From Stenotrophomonas rhizophila (GTDB lineage: Bacteria; Pseudomonadota; Gammaproteobacteria; Xanthomonadales; Xanthomonadaceae), in the NCBI RefSeq assembly GCF_020857975.1, contig NZ_JACWUO010000015.1:21406-85405 (forward strand): a stretch of 64,000 bases of DNA. The letters run 5' to 3'. Below are positions 1 to 7,849 of this stretch, piece by piece. Numbering within the stretch: position 1 is the first letter of the stretch; each line of letters begins with the position of its first letter. The position numbers and the translations under genes were made by a program. Below the pieces are notes generated by a model. It had not been told where the DNA came from. It ran no database searches and saw only the letters and a list, made by a program, of their open reading frames with translations.

Positions 1-1264
1 CGGATTCGTGCAGGGTCAGCGCCGGCAGGTTGTACAGCGGGCGCGCCGGCAGGTTGTAGGTATTGAGCCAATAGGTGCCCATGCCACCGCGGCCGGCGGT
101 CCAGAACGGGGCGATGTCCGGCGGCACCGGCACGATGGTGAAGCGCGCGCGCGGCAGGGTCATGTACTTGCCGATCACCCCGTCCACGCGCTTGGAGATC
201 CATGCGGCGCGATGCAGCAGTTCGCCGGGGGTCTTGGCGTAGAACTGCGGGTCGGTGCGCAGGAACGCCAGGAACTGCGCGAAGCTGCCCTTGAACTGTA
301 CCTGCTTGATGATGCCGTTCATTTCCTGCTGGATGCGCGCCACTTCCTTCAGGCCGATCTCGTGGATCTGCTGCGGGGTGAGGTCCAGCGTGGTGTATTG
401 GTGGATCTGCTGCTTGTAGTAGGCCTTGCCATCGGGCATGGCTTCAGCGGCCAGGGTGGTACGTGCCTGCGGGACGTACTCCTCGACGAAGAAGGTACGC
501 AGCTTGCCGAAGGCCGGCACCACGCTGCCGCTGATGGCCTGGCGGGCCTGGTCCTGCAGCTGTGCCTGCTCGGCGACCGGGATGCTGGACGGCAGCTTCC
601 TGAAAGGCGCATAGAGCGGGGAGGCGGTCGGATCCTTCAGTTCGGACACGGTGGCGATCGAGACTTCGCGGCCATCGAGCACCGCGCGCGGCACGCTGAA
701 ACCGCGCTTGAGCCCGGCGCGCATGTTGTCGGTCTGCTGGTCGAAGTAGCGCGGCACGTCGTTGAGGCGCGCGATGTAGTTGCGGAAGTCCTGCGCGGTC
801 TTCATCTCGCGGCGGGCCATGAACGAGAGGTTGGACCAGAACGAGGAATCGGCGTTGAACGGCATTTCATAGCCGCGCAGGCGCACCTCGGCGGCCAGGT
901 TGAACACCTGGTCGCGGTAGATGGCGTAGTTGATCCGGTTGTCCGGCGACAGAGCCTGGACGTCGACCTTGTCCAGCTGGGCCAGTACCTGGTCCCAGAC
1001 CTTCAGCCGGCCCTGCTGGGCGGCCGCGCCCACATCGGGCATACGGGTGGCATTGGCCGGGCCGTCGCCATCTTCGCTGGCCTCGCCACCGCCAGCCTGC
1101 CGCCATTTCCATTCGGTCTCGTAGATCGCCTTGAACTGCGCATCGGCGGCGCTTTCGGTGGCCAGGCTGGGCGGGGCCGCGGCCAGGGGGGCGGCCGGGG
1201 CGGGGGCGGCGCCGGCAGGCAGGGCCAAGGCGAACAGCAACGCAGCAACGAGCGGTGATTTCAC
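1..1264 (-). CDS. DUF885 family protein, 3' part beyond window
   Basis: The product is an exported protein of the DUF885 family, a group of putative metallo-hydrolases or carboxypeptidase-like enzymes whose substrates are mostly unknown. Reading from a GTG codon at 1264, the first 20 residues form a typical signal peptide (Lys-Ser, then a Leu/Ala-rich core ending near APAA). About 420 residues are present. The last visible residues are LTLHES, the start of the family's HExxPGHH-type metal-binding motif, so the window edge cuts the gene right at its active site. No ATG fits the signal peptide, which is why GTG was chosen. The upstream side holds only repeats. Family assignment is fairly sure; substrate is unknown. 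Confidence 0.85.
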   Translation of the reverse strand, partial: MKSPLVAALLFALALPAGAAPAPAAPLAAAPPSLATESAADAQFKAIYETEWKWRQAGGGEASEDGDGPANATRMPDVGAAAQQGRLKVWDQVLAQLDKVDVQALSPDNRINYAIYRDQVFNLAAEVRLRGYEMPFNADSSFWSNLSFMARREMKTAQDFRNYIARLNDVPRYFDQQTDNMRAGLKRGFSVPRAVLDGREVSIATVSELKDPTASPLYAPFRKLPSSIPVAEQAQLQDQARQAISGSVVPAFGKLRTFFVEEYVPQARTTLAAEAMPDGKAYYKQQIHQYTTLDLTPQQIHEIGLKEVARIQQEMNGIIKQVQFKGSFAQFLAFLRTDPQFYAKTPGELLHRAAWISKRVDGVIGKYMTLPRARFTIVPVPPDIAPFWTAGRGGMGTYWLNTYNLPARPLYNLPALTLHES

Positions 1265-1475
1265 GATCAGGGATTCCCGTGGGACGGCAAACCCCGATCA
1301 TGGCACCAAGCCCGCGCCCGGGCATGGATCAAAGGTCCTGCCGCGCCCCATGACCTTCGGGCGCCATTGTGTGTGAACGCGTCGCCACGCGTGGGAACAG
1401 GGCCGCGCGCCCGATCACGCTTTTTGCGGGCAGGACCCGGGACCGGCCGCAGGCCGGGACCGCAGCGCCGAAGGC

Positions 1476-1503
1476 GTAGGTAAGCACCGACCCGTGGTCG
1501 GTG
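1476..1503 (+). repeat. SMAG-type GTAG palindrome
   Basis: GTAG is followed by a hairpin with 7-bp arms CACCGAC/GTCGGTG. Confidence 0.7.
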
Positions 1504-1565
1504 ATCCCATCGCGTGCAGGACCCGGGACCAGCCGCAGGCCGAGACCGCAGCGCCAACGGCGCGG

Positions 1566-1590
1566 GTAGCCACCGACCGTTGGTCGGTGG
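1566..1590 (+). repeat. SMAG-type GTAG palindrome
   Basis: GTAG is followed by perfect arms CCACCGACC/GGTCGGTGG around a short loop. The same element occurs again at 8740-8764. Confidence 0.85.
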
Positions 1591-1632
1591 TCGCGTTGCG
1601 CGCAGCCCACATTTCCGAAGCCGGCCACATCC

Positions 1633-1657
1633 GTGCCGACCAACCGTCGGCACCTAC
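1633..1657 (-). repeat. SMAG-type GTAG palindrome
   Basis: Read on the minus strand it starts with GTAG and has arms GTGCCGAC/GTCGGCAC, close to the copy at 12074-12098. Confidence 0.8.
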
Positions 1658-1667
1658 CGATAAGGCA

Positions 1668-2015
1668 TCAATGCGCCGCCTTTTCCCGCCTCCAGCCACG
1701 GTGCTGGATATCCAGCTTCAGGCTGTACAGGGCGGTGAACGCCGGGAACAGGTTCTGCAGCACGCCCACCGAATCCTGCTTGGCCGAGAACAGGAAATAG
1801 CTCAGCGTCATCAGGCTGCCGACCACGCTCATGTACCAGAACAGGCGCGGGATCACCGGTTTGCCGGCGCGCCGGGAGGCCACGAACTGCACCAGCCAGC
1901 GGCCGCCGAACATCAGCGCGCCGGTGTACCCGATCAGCTTCCAGCCGGTCACGTGCAGGCCGGTCCAGTACAGCCAGGTCAGGGGTTGATCGAGCCAGTG
2001 CAATTCCATCAGCAT
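1668..2015 (-). CDS. LAB_N (lipid A biosynthesis N-terminal) domain membrane protein
   Basis: This 115-residue protein consists of a single LAB_N domain, named after the N-terminus of some LpxB proteins but also found alone beside polyprenyl-phosphate glycosyltransferases. It has about three hydrophobic helices (near residues 10-40, 60-75 and 80-100) and the family's GGRWLVQF signature. The start at 2015 overlaps the end of the upstream glycosyltransferase gene; a second ATG lies two codons further in. The overlap implies translational coupling and a joint role, probably in making or flipping a lipid-linked sugar for envelope glycolipid modification. The exact function of stand-alone LAB_N proteins is not known. 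Confidence 0.85.
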   Translation of the reverse strand: MLMELHWLDQPLTWLYWTGLHVTGWKLIGYTGALMFGGRWLVQFVASRRAGKPVIPRLFWYMSVVGSLMTLSYFLFSAKQDSVGVLQNLFPAFTALYSLKLDIQHRGWRREKAAH

Positions 2016-2731
2016 TCTTCCACGGCGGTACGCCTGCTGCGCGCGATCAGCCAGGCCACCCCGCGCAGGTCGCGGATGCCGACCAGCGCGCGGCCCAGGT
2101 TGTTGTACTTGGATACCCCGGCGGTGCGGTGGCGGTGGTTGACCGGCACGCTGAGCGTGCTCCAGCCGGCGCGCTGCATCAGTGCCGGCAGATAGCGGTG
2201 CATGTGGTCGAAGTACGGCAGGTCCAGGAACGCGGCGCGCTCGAACAGCTTGATGCCGCAGCCGGTATCGGGGGTGTCATCGCGCAGCATGCGCGCGCGG
2301 ATCGCATTGGCCCACTTGCTGGCCCAGCGCTTGCTGCCGCTGTCCTGGCGGTTGACCCGCCAGCCGGCAAACAGCTTGACCTGCGGCGGCGCGGCGGCGC
2401 GGGCGGCCAGCAGCCTGGGAATGTCGGCCGGATCGTTCTGGCCGTCGCCGTCGAGGGTGGCGATCCACGGCGCGCGGGCCTGCTTGACCCCGTTGCGCAC
2501 CGCGGTGCTCTGCCCGCTCTGGCTGGCATGGTGCAGCACCCGCAGTTCCGGGGTGCCGGCCTTGAGCGCCTGCAGTACCGCCAGGGTGTCATCGCGCGAG
2601 TGGTCGTCGATGTAGACGATTTCGAAATCGAGCTGGCCACGCAGGGCCGCGGTGATCTCGCCGATCAGGGGGGTGACGTTGTCGCGTTCATTGAAGACCG
2701 GGACGACGACCGACAGTTGGGGGTGGCTCAT
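2009..2731 (-). CDS. GT2 family glycosyltransferase (polyprenyl-phosphate sugar synthase type)
   Basis: The 240-residue cytosolic protein has the GT-A fold of family 2 enzymes that move a sugar from a nucleotide donor to a polyprenyl phosphate (DPM1/ArnC/RgtE type). Visible motifs are the N-terminal LSVVVPVFNE, the DDHSRDDT loop and the metal-binding DGDGQNDP near residue 100. It lacks the C-terminal transmembrane helices of ArnC; the adjoining LAB_N protein may supply the membrane contact. The start at 2731 gives a normal N-terminus; the frame stays open far upstream, but only as a shadow of the epimerase gene. The epimerase gene lies upstream on the same strand, suggesting UDP-galacturonate as the donor, which is inference. 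Confidence 0.85.
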   Translation of the reverse strand: MSHPQLSVVVPVFNERDNVTPLIGEITAALRGQLDFEIVYIDDHSRDDTLAVLQALKAGTPELRVLHHASQSGQSTAVRNGVKQARAPWIATLDGDGQNDPADIPRLLAARAAAPPQVKLFAGWRVNRQDSGSKRWASKWANAIRARMLRDDTPDTGCGIKLFERAAFLDLPYFDHMHRYLPALMQRAGWSTLSVPVNHRHRTAGVSKYNNLGRALVGIRDLRGVAWLIARSRRTAVEEC

Positions 2732-2816
2732 GGTCGGGCTCTGCGAATGGCCAGGAACGAAAGAGCGCGCATTTTCCGCCGCGAAGGTTATCCGAAGATG
2801 AATCGGTGCGTGTGTG

Positions 2817-3782
2817 TCAGGCGTGATCGCCGAAATAATCCCGGCACCAGGCCACCACCGGCGGCAGGCCCTGGGCGATCGGCGTGGCCGGATCAAAGCC
2901 GAATGCGTCACGCGCACGGCTGGTATCGGCCATGGTGCGGACCATGTCGCCAGGCTGCATCGGCTTGTAGACCTTGTGCGCCGGCCGACCGGCCGCCGCC
3001 TCGATGATGCCGATGAACTGTTCCAGTTCGATCGGGGTGTGGTTGCCCAGGTTGAAGACACGGTGCGGCACGTCCTCGCCGGACGGATGCGCCAGCGCGC
3101 CGAGGATACCGGCCACGATGTCGGAGACATGTGTGAAATCGCGCTGCATCTTGCCGTCGTTGAACACCTCGATCGGGCGCCCGGCCAGCACCGCGCGCGA
3201 AAACAGCAGCGGCGCCATGTCCGGCCGGCCCCACGGGCCATACACGGTGAAGAAGCGCAGGCCGGTGGCAGGCAGGCCGTACAGCTGGGCGTAGGTGTAG
3301 GCCATCAGCTCGTTGGCGGCCTTGGTGGCCGCATACAGCGAGCGCGGCTTGTCGATGCGCTGGTCTTCGGAGAACGGCGGGGTGGCCGAGTCGCCGTACA
3401 CCGAGCTGCTGGACGCATACACCAGGTGGGCCACGCCGCGGTGGCGGCACAGTTCGAGCATGTTGACGAAGCCGACCAGGTTGCTGTCGACATAGGCGTG
3501 CGGGTTTTCCAGCGAATAGCGCACGCCGGCCTGGGCGGCCAGGTGGATCACCCGGGTCGGCCCGACCTGGTCGAACAGCGCGGCCAGGCCGTCGCGGTCG
3601 GTCAGGTCCAGCACGCGGATGTCCGCGTCCGGGCACAGCGCCGCGACCCGGTCGCGCTTGATCTGCGGGTCGTAGTAGTCGTTGTAGTTGTCCAGGCCGA
3701 CCACCGCCTCACCGGCATCGAGCAGGGCACGGACGGTGTTGGCACCGATGAAGCCGGCGGCACCGGTAACGAGGAGGGTCAT
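2817..3782 (-). CDS. NAD-dependent UDP-glucuronate 4-epimerase-like SDR protein
   Basis: This is an extended short-chain dehydrogenase/reductase of 321 residues, expected to interconvert UDP-glucuronate and UDP-galacturonate with bound NAD. The N-terminal GAAGFIGANT is the nucleotide-binding motif. The segment LDNYNDYYDPQIKRDR is characteristic of UDP-glucuronate 4-epimerases. The catalytic pair is in YAATKAANE (YxxxK). The start at 3782 puts the Rossmann motif at residue 7; a longer reading from 3869 would add a low-complexity leader. It is followed, 85 bp later, by the GT2 and LAB_N genes on the same strand. A related nucleotide-sugar epimerase specificity cannot be excluded. Confidence 0.85.
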   Translation of the reverse strand: MTLLVTGAAGFIGANTVRALLDAGEAVVGLDNYNDYYDPQIKRDRVAALCPDADIRVLDLTDRDGLAALFDQVGPTRVIHLAAQAGVRYSLENPHAYVDSNLVGFVNMLELCRHRGVAHLVYASSSSVYGDSATPPFSEDQRIDKPRSLYAATKAANELMAYTYAQLYGLPATGLRFFTVYGPWGRPDMAPLLFSRAVLAGRPIEVFNDGKMQRDFTHVSDIVAGILGALAHPSGEDVPHRVFNLGNHTPIELEQFIGIIEAAAGRPAHKVYKPMQPGDMVRTMADTSRARDAFGFDPATPIAQGLPPVVAWCRDYFGDHA

Positions 3783-3873
3783 GGGCGGCGTCCTGGGGAT
3801 CTCAGGCGCATATTGTGCAACGGGTAGGCCGATCCGGCATGTCCGGCGGTCCATCGCGGGCACCGGCACCGAT

Positions 3874-4182
3874 TCACCACAGGGTGAGCGGGGCGTCCTT
3901 GGCCAGGGTGGCCTTGCGTTCCTTGCTGAAGTCCCACCACGGCCGCGGGGCCTCGCCCTGCATGAACCGCACGATCGACAGGAACACGTCGATCACGCAG
4001 GGGTCGTGCATCACCCCGGTGCGCAGGCACAGCTGGGCGTACATGTCATAGGCGTCGCGGCCGCGCAGATGGGCGGGCACGCGGATGCCGATCAAACGAA
4101 GATCCTTCTCACAGGCCGGCCCGACATTCGGCAGGTCGGTCAGACGCAACAGATGGTTGCGGTCGACCTTGGTGGGGTTCAT
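3874..4182 (-). CDS. Cdd1-like helix-hairpin-helix protein
   Basis: This small protein of 102 residues resembles the 'pathogenicity locus' Cdd1 family. A helix-hairpin-helix-like segment (LTDLPNVGPACEKDL) lies at residues 14-28 and the conserved DPCVIDVFLSIVRFM segment follows. Such proteins are thought to bind nucleic acid or act as small adaptors, but no reaction is established. It lies 34 bp beyond the parB start on the same strand, so parA-parB are transcribed away from it. No signal peptide or membrane segment is visible. Confidence 0.75.
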   Translation of the reverse strand: MNPTKVDRNHLLRLTDLPNVGPACEKDLRLIGIRVPAHLRGRDAYDMYAQLCLRTGVMHDPCVIDVFLSIVRFMQGEAPRPWWDFSKERKATLAKDAPLTLW

Positions 4183-4216
4183 TGCTGGGGGGGAATCCTC
4201 TGGCGCGGGCGGGGAC

Positions 4217-5140
4217 TCAGCCCTTCTGTGCGCGAAGTCGTTCGAGCACGCCGTCCAGCGTGTCCAGGTCGGTGTAATGGATGATCAGCTTGCCCTTGCC
4301 GCCACGGCCGTGGTTGATCGCCACGCGCGCGCCCAGCGATTCGGACAGCTCGGTCTCCAGCGAGGCGATGTCGGCCTGCGGGGCGCTGGCGGCCGGCTTC
4401 TTGCGCAGCGCGCCGGGCACCTTGCCGGCGGAAAACTGCTGCGCACGGTGTTCCACTTCGCGCACCGACCAGCCCTGATCGGCCGCTTCCTGGGCCAGCT
4501 TGCTGGCCAGCTCCGGCGCCAGCGTGAGCAGCGCGCGGGCATGGCCCATTTCCAGCCGGCGGGTTTCCAGCAGCAGGCGGATCGCGATCGGCAACTCGAG
4601 CAGGCGCAGCAGGTTGGACACCGCCGCGCGCGAGCGGCCGACGGCCTGCGCGGCCTCGGCGTGGGTCAGCGCGAATTCGCTGATCAAGCGCTGCAGCGCT
4701 TCGGCTTCTTCGAGCGGGTTAAGGTCTTCGCGCTGGATGTTCTCGATCAGCGCCATCGCGATGACGGTGCGGTCTTCCAGCTCGCGCACCACCACCGGCA
4801 CTTCGTCCAGGCCGGCCAGCTGCGAGGCGCGCCAGCGGCGTTCGCCGGCGACGATCTCGAAGCTGTCGGGGCCGAGCTGGCGGACCAGGATCGGCTGGAT
4901 CACGCCCTGCGCCTTGATCGATTCGGCCAGCTCGGCGAGCTTGGTTTCATCCATGTCGCGGCGCGGCTGGTACCGGCCCGGCTGCAGGTGGCCGACCGGC
5001 AGCCTGCGCAGCACTTCACCGGGCAGCGGTTCGACCACGGCGGCGGCCTGCACCTGGGTCACGGCGCCCTTGGGCCCCAGCAGCGCATCGAGGCCGCGGC
5101 CGAGGCCGCGTTTCTTGCCGAGGGCGGGCTTGGTGCTCAT
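4217..5140 (-). CDS. parB: chromosome partitioning protein ParB
   Basis: ParB is a CTP-dependent clamp that loads at parS sites and spreads to organise the origin region for ParA-driven segregation. The 307-residue protein shows the ParB nuclease/CTPase region with GERRWRASQLAG near residue 95. It is followed by DLNPLEEAEALQRL and a helix-turn-helix around residue 160 (AEAAQAVGRSRAAVSNLL). A Pro/Ala-rich linker then leads to the C-terminal dimerisation domain. Its ATG shares one base with the parA stop (TGATG), so the two are translationally coupled. No parS-like site was found in the window. Confidence 0.96.
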   Translation of the reverse strand: MSTKPALGKKRGLGRGLDALLGPKGAVTQVQAAAVVEPLPGEVLRRLPVGHLQPGRYQPRRDMDETKLAELAESIKAQGVIQPILVRQLGPDSFEIVAGERRWRASQLAGLDEVPVVVRELEDRTVIAMALIENIQREDLNPLEEAEALQRLISEFALTHAEAAQAVGRSRAAVSNLLRLLELPIAIRLLLETRRLEMGHARALLTLAPELASKLAQEAADQGWSVREVEHRAQQFSAGKVPGALRKKPAASAPQADIASLETELSESLGARVAINHGRGGKGKLIIHYTDLDTLDGVLERLRAQKG

Positions 5141-5937
5141 CAGGCGGTCTCCATGGCCTTGTCGGCCTTGTTGCGTTGTTGGTGGCGGCGGATGATTTCC
5201 CCGGCCAGGCCGAGGTAGGCAACGCCACCGCGCGAGGCACGGTCATAGCCGACGATGCTCTGCCCATGGCTGGGCGCTTCGGCCAGGCGCACGTTGCGCG
5301 GCACGATGGTGCGGAACACGCGGTCGCCGAAGTGGTCGGTCAGTTCGGCCGACACCGCGTTGGCCAGGTTGTTGCGCACATCGAACATGGTGCGCAGCAC
5401 GCCCTCGATCTCCAGGGTGGGATTGAGGTTGGCGCGCAGCGCCTCGATGGTTTCCACCAGCGCGCTCAGGCCCTCCAGCGCGTAGTACTCGCACTGCATC
5501 GGCACGATCACCGAGTCGGCCGCGGCCAACGCGTTGAGGGTCAGCAGCGACAGCGCCGGCGGGCAATCGATCAGGATGTAGTCGTATTCGTCGCGGATCG
5601 GCGCCAGCGCGCGCTTGAGGCGCTGCTCGCGTTCGCCCTGGTCCATCAGCTGGATCTCGGCGGCGGTCAGGTCGATGTTGCCCGGCAGCAGGTCGAAGCC
5701 TTCCGGGGTGGTGACCCGGACTTCGGCCGCCGTGGCCTCGCCCAGCAGCAGGTCGCAGGTGGACGCGGCGACCTCACGCTTGTCCACCCCGCTGCCCATG
5801 GTGGCATTGCCCTGGGAATCGAGATCGACCAGGAGCACGCGCTTGGGTGCAGCAGCCAGGGAGGCGGCCAGATTGACGGCAGTCGTGGTCTTGCCGACGC
5901 CACCTTTCTGGTTGGCGATGGCGATGATGCGGGCCAT
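5140..5937 (-). CDS. parA: chromosome partitioning ATPase ParA
   Basis: ParA is a Walker-type ATPase that binds DNA as an ATP dimer and pulls ParB-bound origins apart. The 265-residue protein begins MARIIAIANQ and has the deviant Walker A KGGVGKTTT at residues 11-19. The Walker A' segment is VDLDSQGNAT, and the Walker B region contains YILIDCPPALSLLT. The start at 5937 is preferred because it places Walker A at the usual distance from the N-terminus; five more codons are possible upstream. The gene lies between rsmG and parB, the arrangement usual in Xanthomonadaceae. Confidence 0.96.
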   Translation of the reverse strand: MARIIAIANQKGGVGKTTTAVNLAASLAAAPKRVLLVDLDSQGNATMGSGVDKREVAASTCDLLLGEATAAEVRVTTPEGFDLLPGNIDLTAAEIQLMDQGEREQRLKRALAPIRDEYDYILIDCPPALSLLTLNALAAADSVIVPMQCEYYALEGLSALVETIEALRANLNPTLEIEGVLRTMFDVRNNLANAVSAELTDHFGDRVFRTIVPRNVRLAEAPSHGQSIVGYDRASRGGVAYLGLAGEIIRRHQQRNKADKAMETA

Positions 5938-6148
5938 GCGGGTGAGCCTCATCGGCAGGGAGTGGGACTGGTCATTATGCGTATATGGGGCGTGTCATGC
6001 ACTGTGAGATGCGCGCCGGCCAACCCCCGCCCGGGCGCCTGCCGGCCAGGAGTGCGCCCGGTGGACACCGCAGCGGCTGCTGCGACAGGCGCTGACGCCG
6101 ATATCCGGCAGCCCTTCGGCGGTGTCGCCGGCAACCCCACCGGGACGG

Positions 6149-6787
6149 TCAAGGACCGGCCACCACCACCAGATGGCGTTCGCCGGTCAATCCCGGAACA
6201 TGCAGCGGCAGCACCTGCTCGACCCGCCAGCCAGCCGGCAGCTGGGCGATTTCCTCATGCGGATGGACGCCCTTCATCGCCAGCAGGCGCCCGCCCGGGC
6301 GCAGCAGGTGGCCGCCGACCTGGATGATCCCGGCCAGGGTGTCCATCGCGCGCGCGGTCAGGTGGTCGTAGGCGCCCGGCTCGGCCAGGGCCTCGGCGCG
6401 CGACTCGGCCACGCGCGCATTGGCCAGGCCCAGCTGGCGCACGGCCTCGCGCATGAAGCGGGCCTTCTTGCCATTGCTTTCGACCAGGGTCACCTGCAAC
6501 TGCGGGCGGGCGATCGCCAGCGGGATGCCCGGCAACCCGGGGCCGGTGCCCAGGTCGGCCAGGCTGCCGCTCTCCAGGTAGGGCTGCATCGCCAGCGAGT
6601 CGAGCAGGTGGCGGGTGACCATCTCCAGCGGGTCGCGGATCGCGGTGAGGTTGTAGGTGCGGTTCCAGCGGTCGAGCAGGGCCAAGTAGGTCAGCAGCGG
6701 CGGCGCCAGCGCGGCGTCCAGGTCCATCGCGGCCAGGCCACGCGCGAGCGCCTCGGCCACGCCGGCCGGAAGTGTGTGTTCGGTCAT
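6149..6787 (-). CDS. rsmG: 16S rRNA (guanine-527-N7)-methyltransferase RsmG
   Basis: RsmG (GidB) methylates N7 of G527 in 16S rRNA using S-adenosylmethionine. The 212-residue protein has the family's N-terminal helix with [14 protein letters not shown], the HLLDSLA segment, the SAM-binding loop [15 protein letters not shown] near residue 97, and the basic GKKARFMRE stretch. It lies about 210 bp upstream of parA on the same strand. The intervening gap (5938-6148) contains no recognisable gene. Loss of this enzyme gives low-level streptomycin resistance in other bacteria. Confidence 0.95.
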   Translation of the reverse strand: MTEHTLPAGVAEALARGLAAMDLDAALAPPLLTYLALLDRWNRTYNLTAIRDPLEMVTRHLLDSLAMQPYLESGSLADLGTGPGLPGIPLAIARPQLQVTLVESNGKKARFMREAVRQLGLANARVAESRAEALAEPGAYDHLTARAMDTLAGIIQVGGHLLRPGGRLLAMKGVHPHEEIAQLPAGWRVEQVLPLHVPGLTGERHLVVVAGP

Positions 6788-6850
6788 GGACGCATTATCG
6801 CAGGTCGGCTGTCATCCCGGCGTCCGCCCAGCGGCCGTGCGGGACGGCAA

Positions 6851-7450
6851 TCAGAGCGCGTGGAAGGCCAACGCGGCGCGGAAATCGTCGGCCGCCTGCC
6901 ATTCGTGCAGCTGCCAGCGCGCCGCCGCGCCCAGTTCCGGGTCGCACCAGGCCAGCTGCAGCGCACCGGCCGGGTCCGGGGCCAACCGCAGGCGGTGCAG
7001 GCCGAACGAGATGCCCTGCCCCTGCGCCTTGAGGATGGCTTCCTTGGCGCACCAGACCCGGAAGAACCAGGGATTGCGGGCAACCTCGTCCAGGCCCAGC
7101 AGCCAGTCCTGCTCGGCCGGGTGGAAGAAGCGTTCGATGATCTCGGCCATGCGCGGCCGCGGCCGCAGCGGCTCCAGGTCCACGCCCAGCCGCACGCCCT
7201 CGCCCAGCGCCACCAGCAGCCGGCCATGGCTGTGGCTCCAGCCGGTGCCCAGGTGCGCCAGCGGGCCATGCAGTTCCGGCCGGCCGCGGGCATCGCGCTG
7301 CAGCGGCAGGCTGCCCGGCGCGGCGCCAAGCTGTTGCGCCAGCAGTACCCGGGCCTGCGGTTCGCCGCGGGTGCCGTTGACGTGCGGCAGGCACCAGACC
7401 GTGACCGGGCCGAACCGCCACGGGCCGCCCAGGATTGCCGGCAGGGTCAT
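6851..7450 (-). CDS. 4'-phosphopantetheinyl transferase (Sfp type)
   Basis: This enzyme moves the phosphopantetheine arm of coenzyme A onto a serine of carrier proteins. The 199-residue protein shows the Sfp-type motifs: a HSHG box near residue 75, the metal-binding GVDLEPL near residue 90 and WCAKEAILKAQG near residue 137. It is shorter than the 220-240 residues typical of Sfp. The start at 7450 is preferred; an upstream extension would run into the glsB-like gene on the other strand. No NRPS or PKS gene is in the window, so its carrier-protein target is unknown; a pigment or siderophore pathway elsewhere, or the fatty-acid carrier protein, is possible. Confidence 0.85.
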   Translation of the reverse strand: MTLPAILGGPWRFGPVTVWCLPHVNGTRGEPQARVLLAQQLGAAPGSLPLQRDARGRPELHGPLAHLGTGWSHSHGRLLVALGEGVRLGVDLEPLRPRPRMAEIIERFFHPAEQDWLLGLDEVARNPWFFRVWCAKEAILKAQGQGISFGLHRLRLAPDPAGALQLAWCDPELGAAARWQLHEWQAADDFRAALAFHAL

Positions 7451-7540
7451 GCCCACCCCCGGCGCACGGGACTGCACGGCGACTTCACGGGGGTTGCCGT
7501 CAACTGGCGCGGTCGTACACGCAAACCGGGAGTCAAGGCT

Positions 7541-7792
7541 ATGGGCATCATCATCTGGTTGATCGTCGGCGGCATCGTGGGCTGGCTGGCCAGCATCATC
7601 ATGAAGCGCGACGCGCAGCAAGGCATCATCCTCAACATCGTGGTGGGCATTATCGGTGCACTGCTGGCCGGCTGGCTGTTCGGCGGCGGCATCAACGAAG
7701 CGATCACCATTCGTACGTTCCTATTCTCGTTGATCGGCGCGGTGATCCTGCTGGCGATCGTGAACCTGTTTACGCGCAAGAGCGTGCGCTGA
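7541..7792 (+). CDS. GlsB/YeaQ/YmgE family stress-response membrane protein
   Basis: This is an 83-residue inner-membrane protein with three hydrophobic helices (about residues 2-20, 28-47 and 57-77) and the glycine-rich repeats GGIVGWLA and VVGIIGALLAGW typical of the transglycosylase-associated/GlsB family. Members are often induced by stress or in stationary phase, but the biochemical role is unsettled. The gene is divergent from the phosphopantetheinyl transferase gene and ends just before a strong bidirectional terminator. Confidence 0.9.
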   Translation: MGIIIWLIVGGIVGWLASIIMKRDAQQGIILNIVVGIIGALLAGWLFGGGINEAITIRTFLFSLIGAVILLAIVNLFTRKSVR

Positions 7793-7814
7793 CCGGATCG
7801 CTGTGGATGCGGAC

Positions 7815-7841
7815 ACAAGGCCCGGCATTGCCGGGCCTTGT
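7815..7841 (+). terminator. bidirectional intrinsic terminator between glsB-like gene and xthA
   Basis: The sequence forms a perfect 12-bp stem (ACAAGGCCCGGC / GCCGGGCCTTGT) with a 3-base loop, 22 bases after the upstream stop and 9 bases before the end of xthA on the opposite strand. It can serve both convergent genes. Confidence 0.85.
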
Positions 7842-7849
7842 TGTATCGG

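Larger units (their letters stand above)
1431..1600. repeat. tandem duplication of about 86 bp carrying SMAG palindromes
   Basis: Two adjacent copies begin with CAGGACCCGGGACC at 1431 and 1517. Each ends in a GTAG palindrome (1476-1503 and 1566-1590). The copies differ at several bases, so the duplication is not recent. The gap 1265-1667 otherwise holds a third, inverted palindrome and no plausible gene. Confidence 0.75.

Noticed and set aside
8..1258. Plus-strand open frame opposite the DUF885 gene
   Set aside because: The minus strand encodes a recognisable signal peptide and DUF885 sequence. The plus-strand frame is Gln/Arg/Gly-rich without features.
4217..5937. parS sites near parAB
   Set aside because: No TGTTTCACGTGAAACA-like palindrome was found here or elsewhere in the window by eye.
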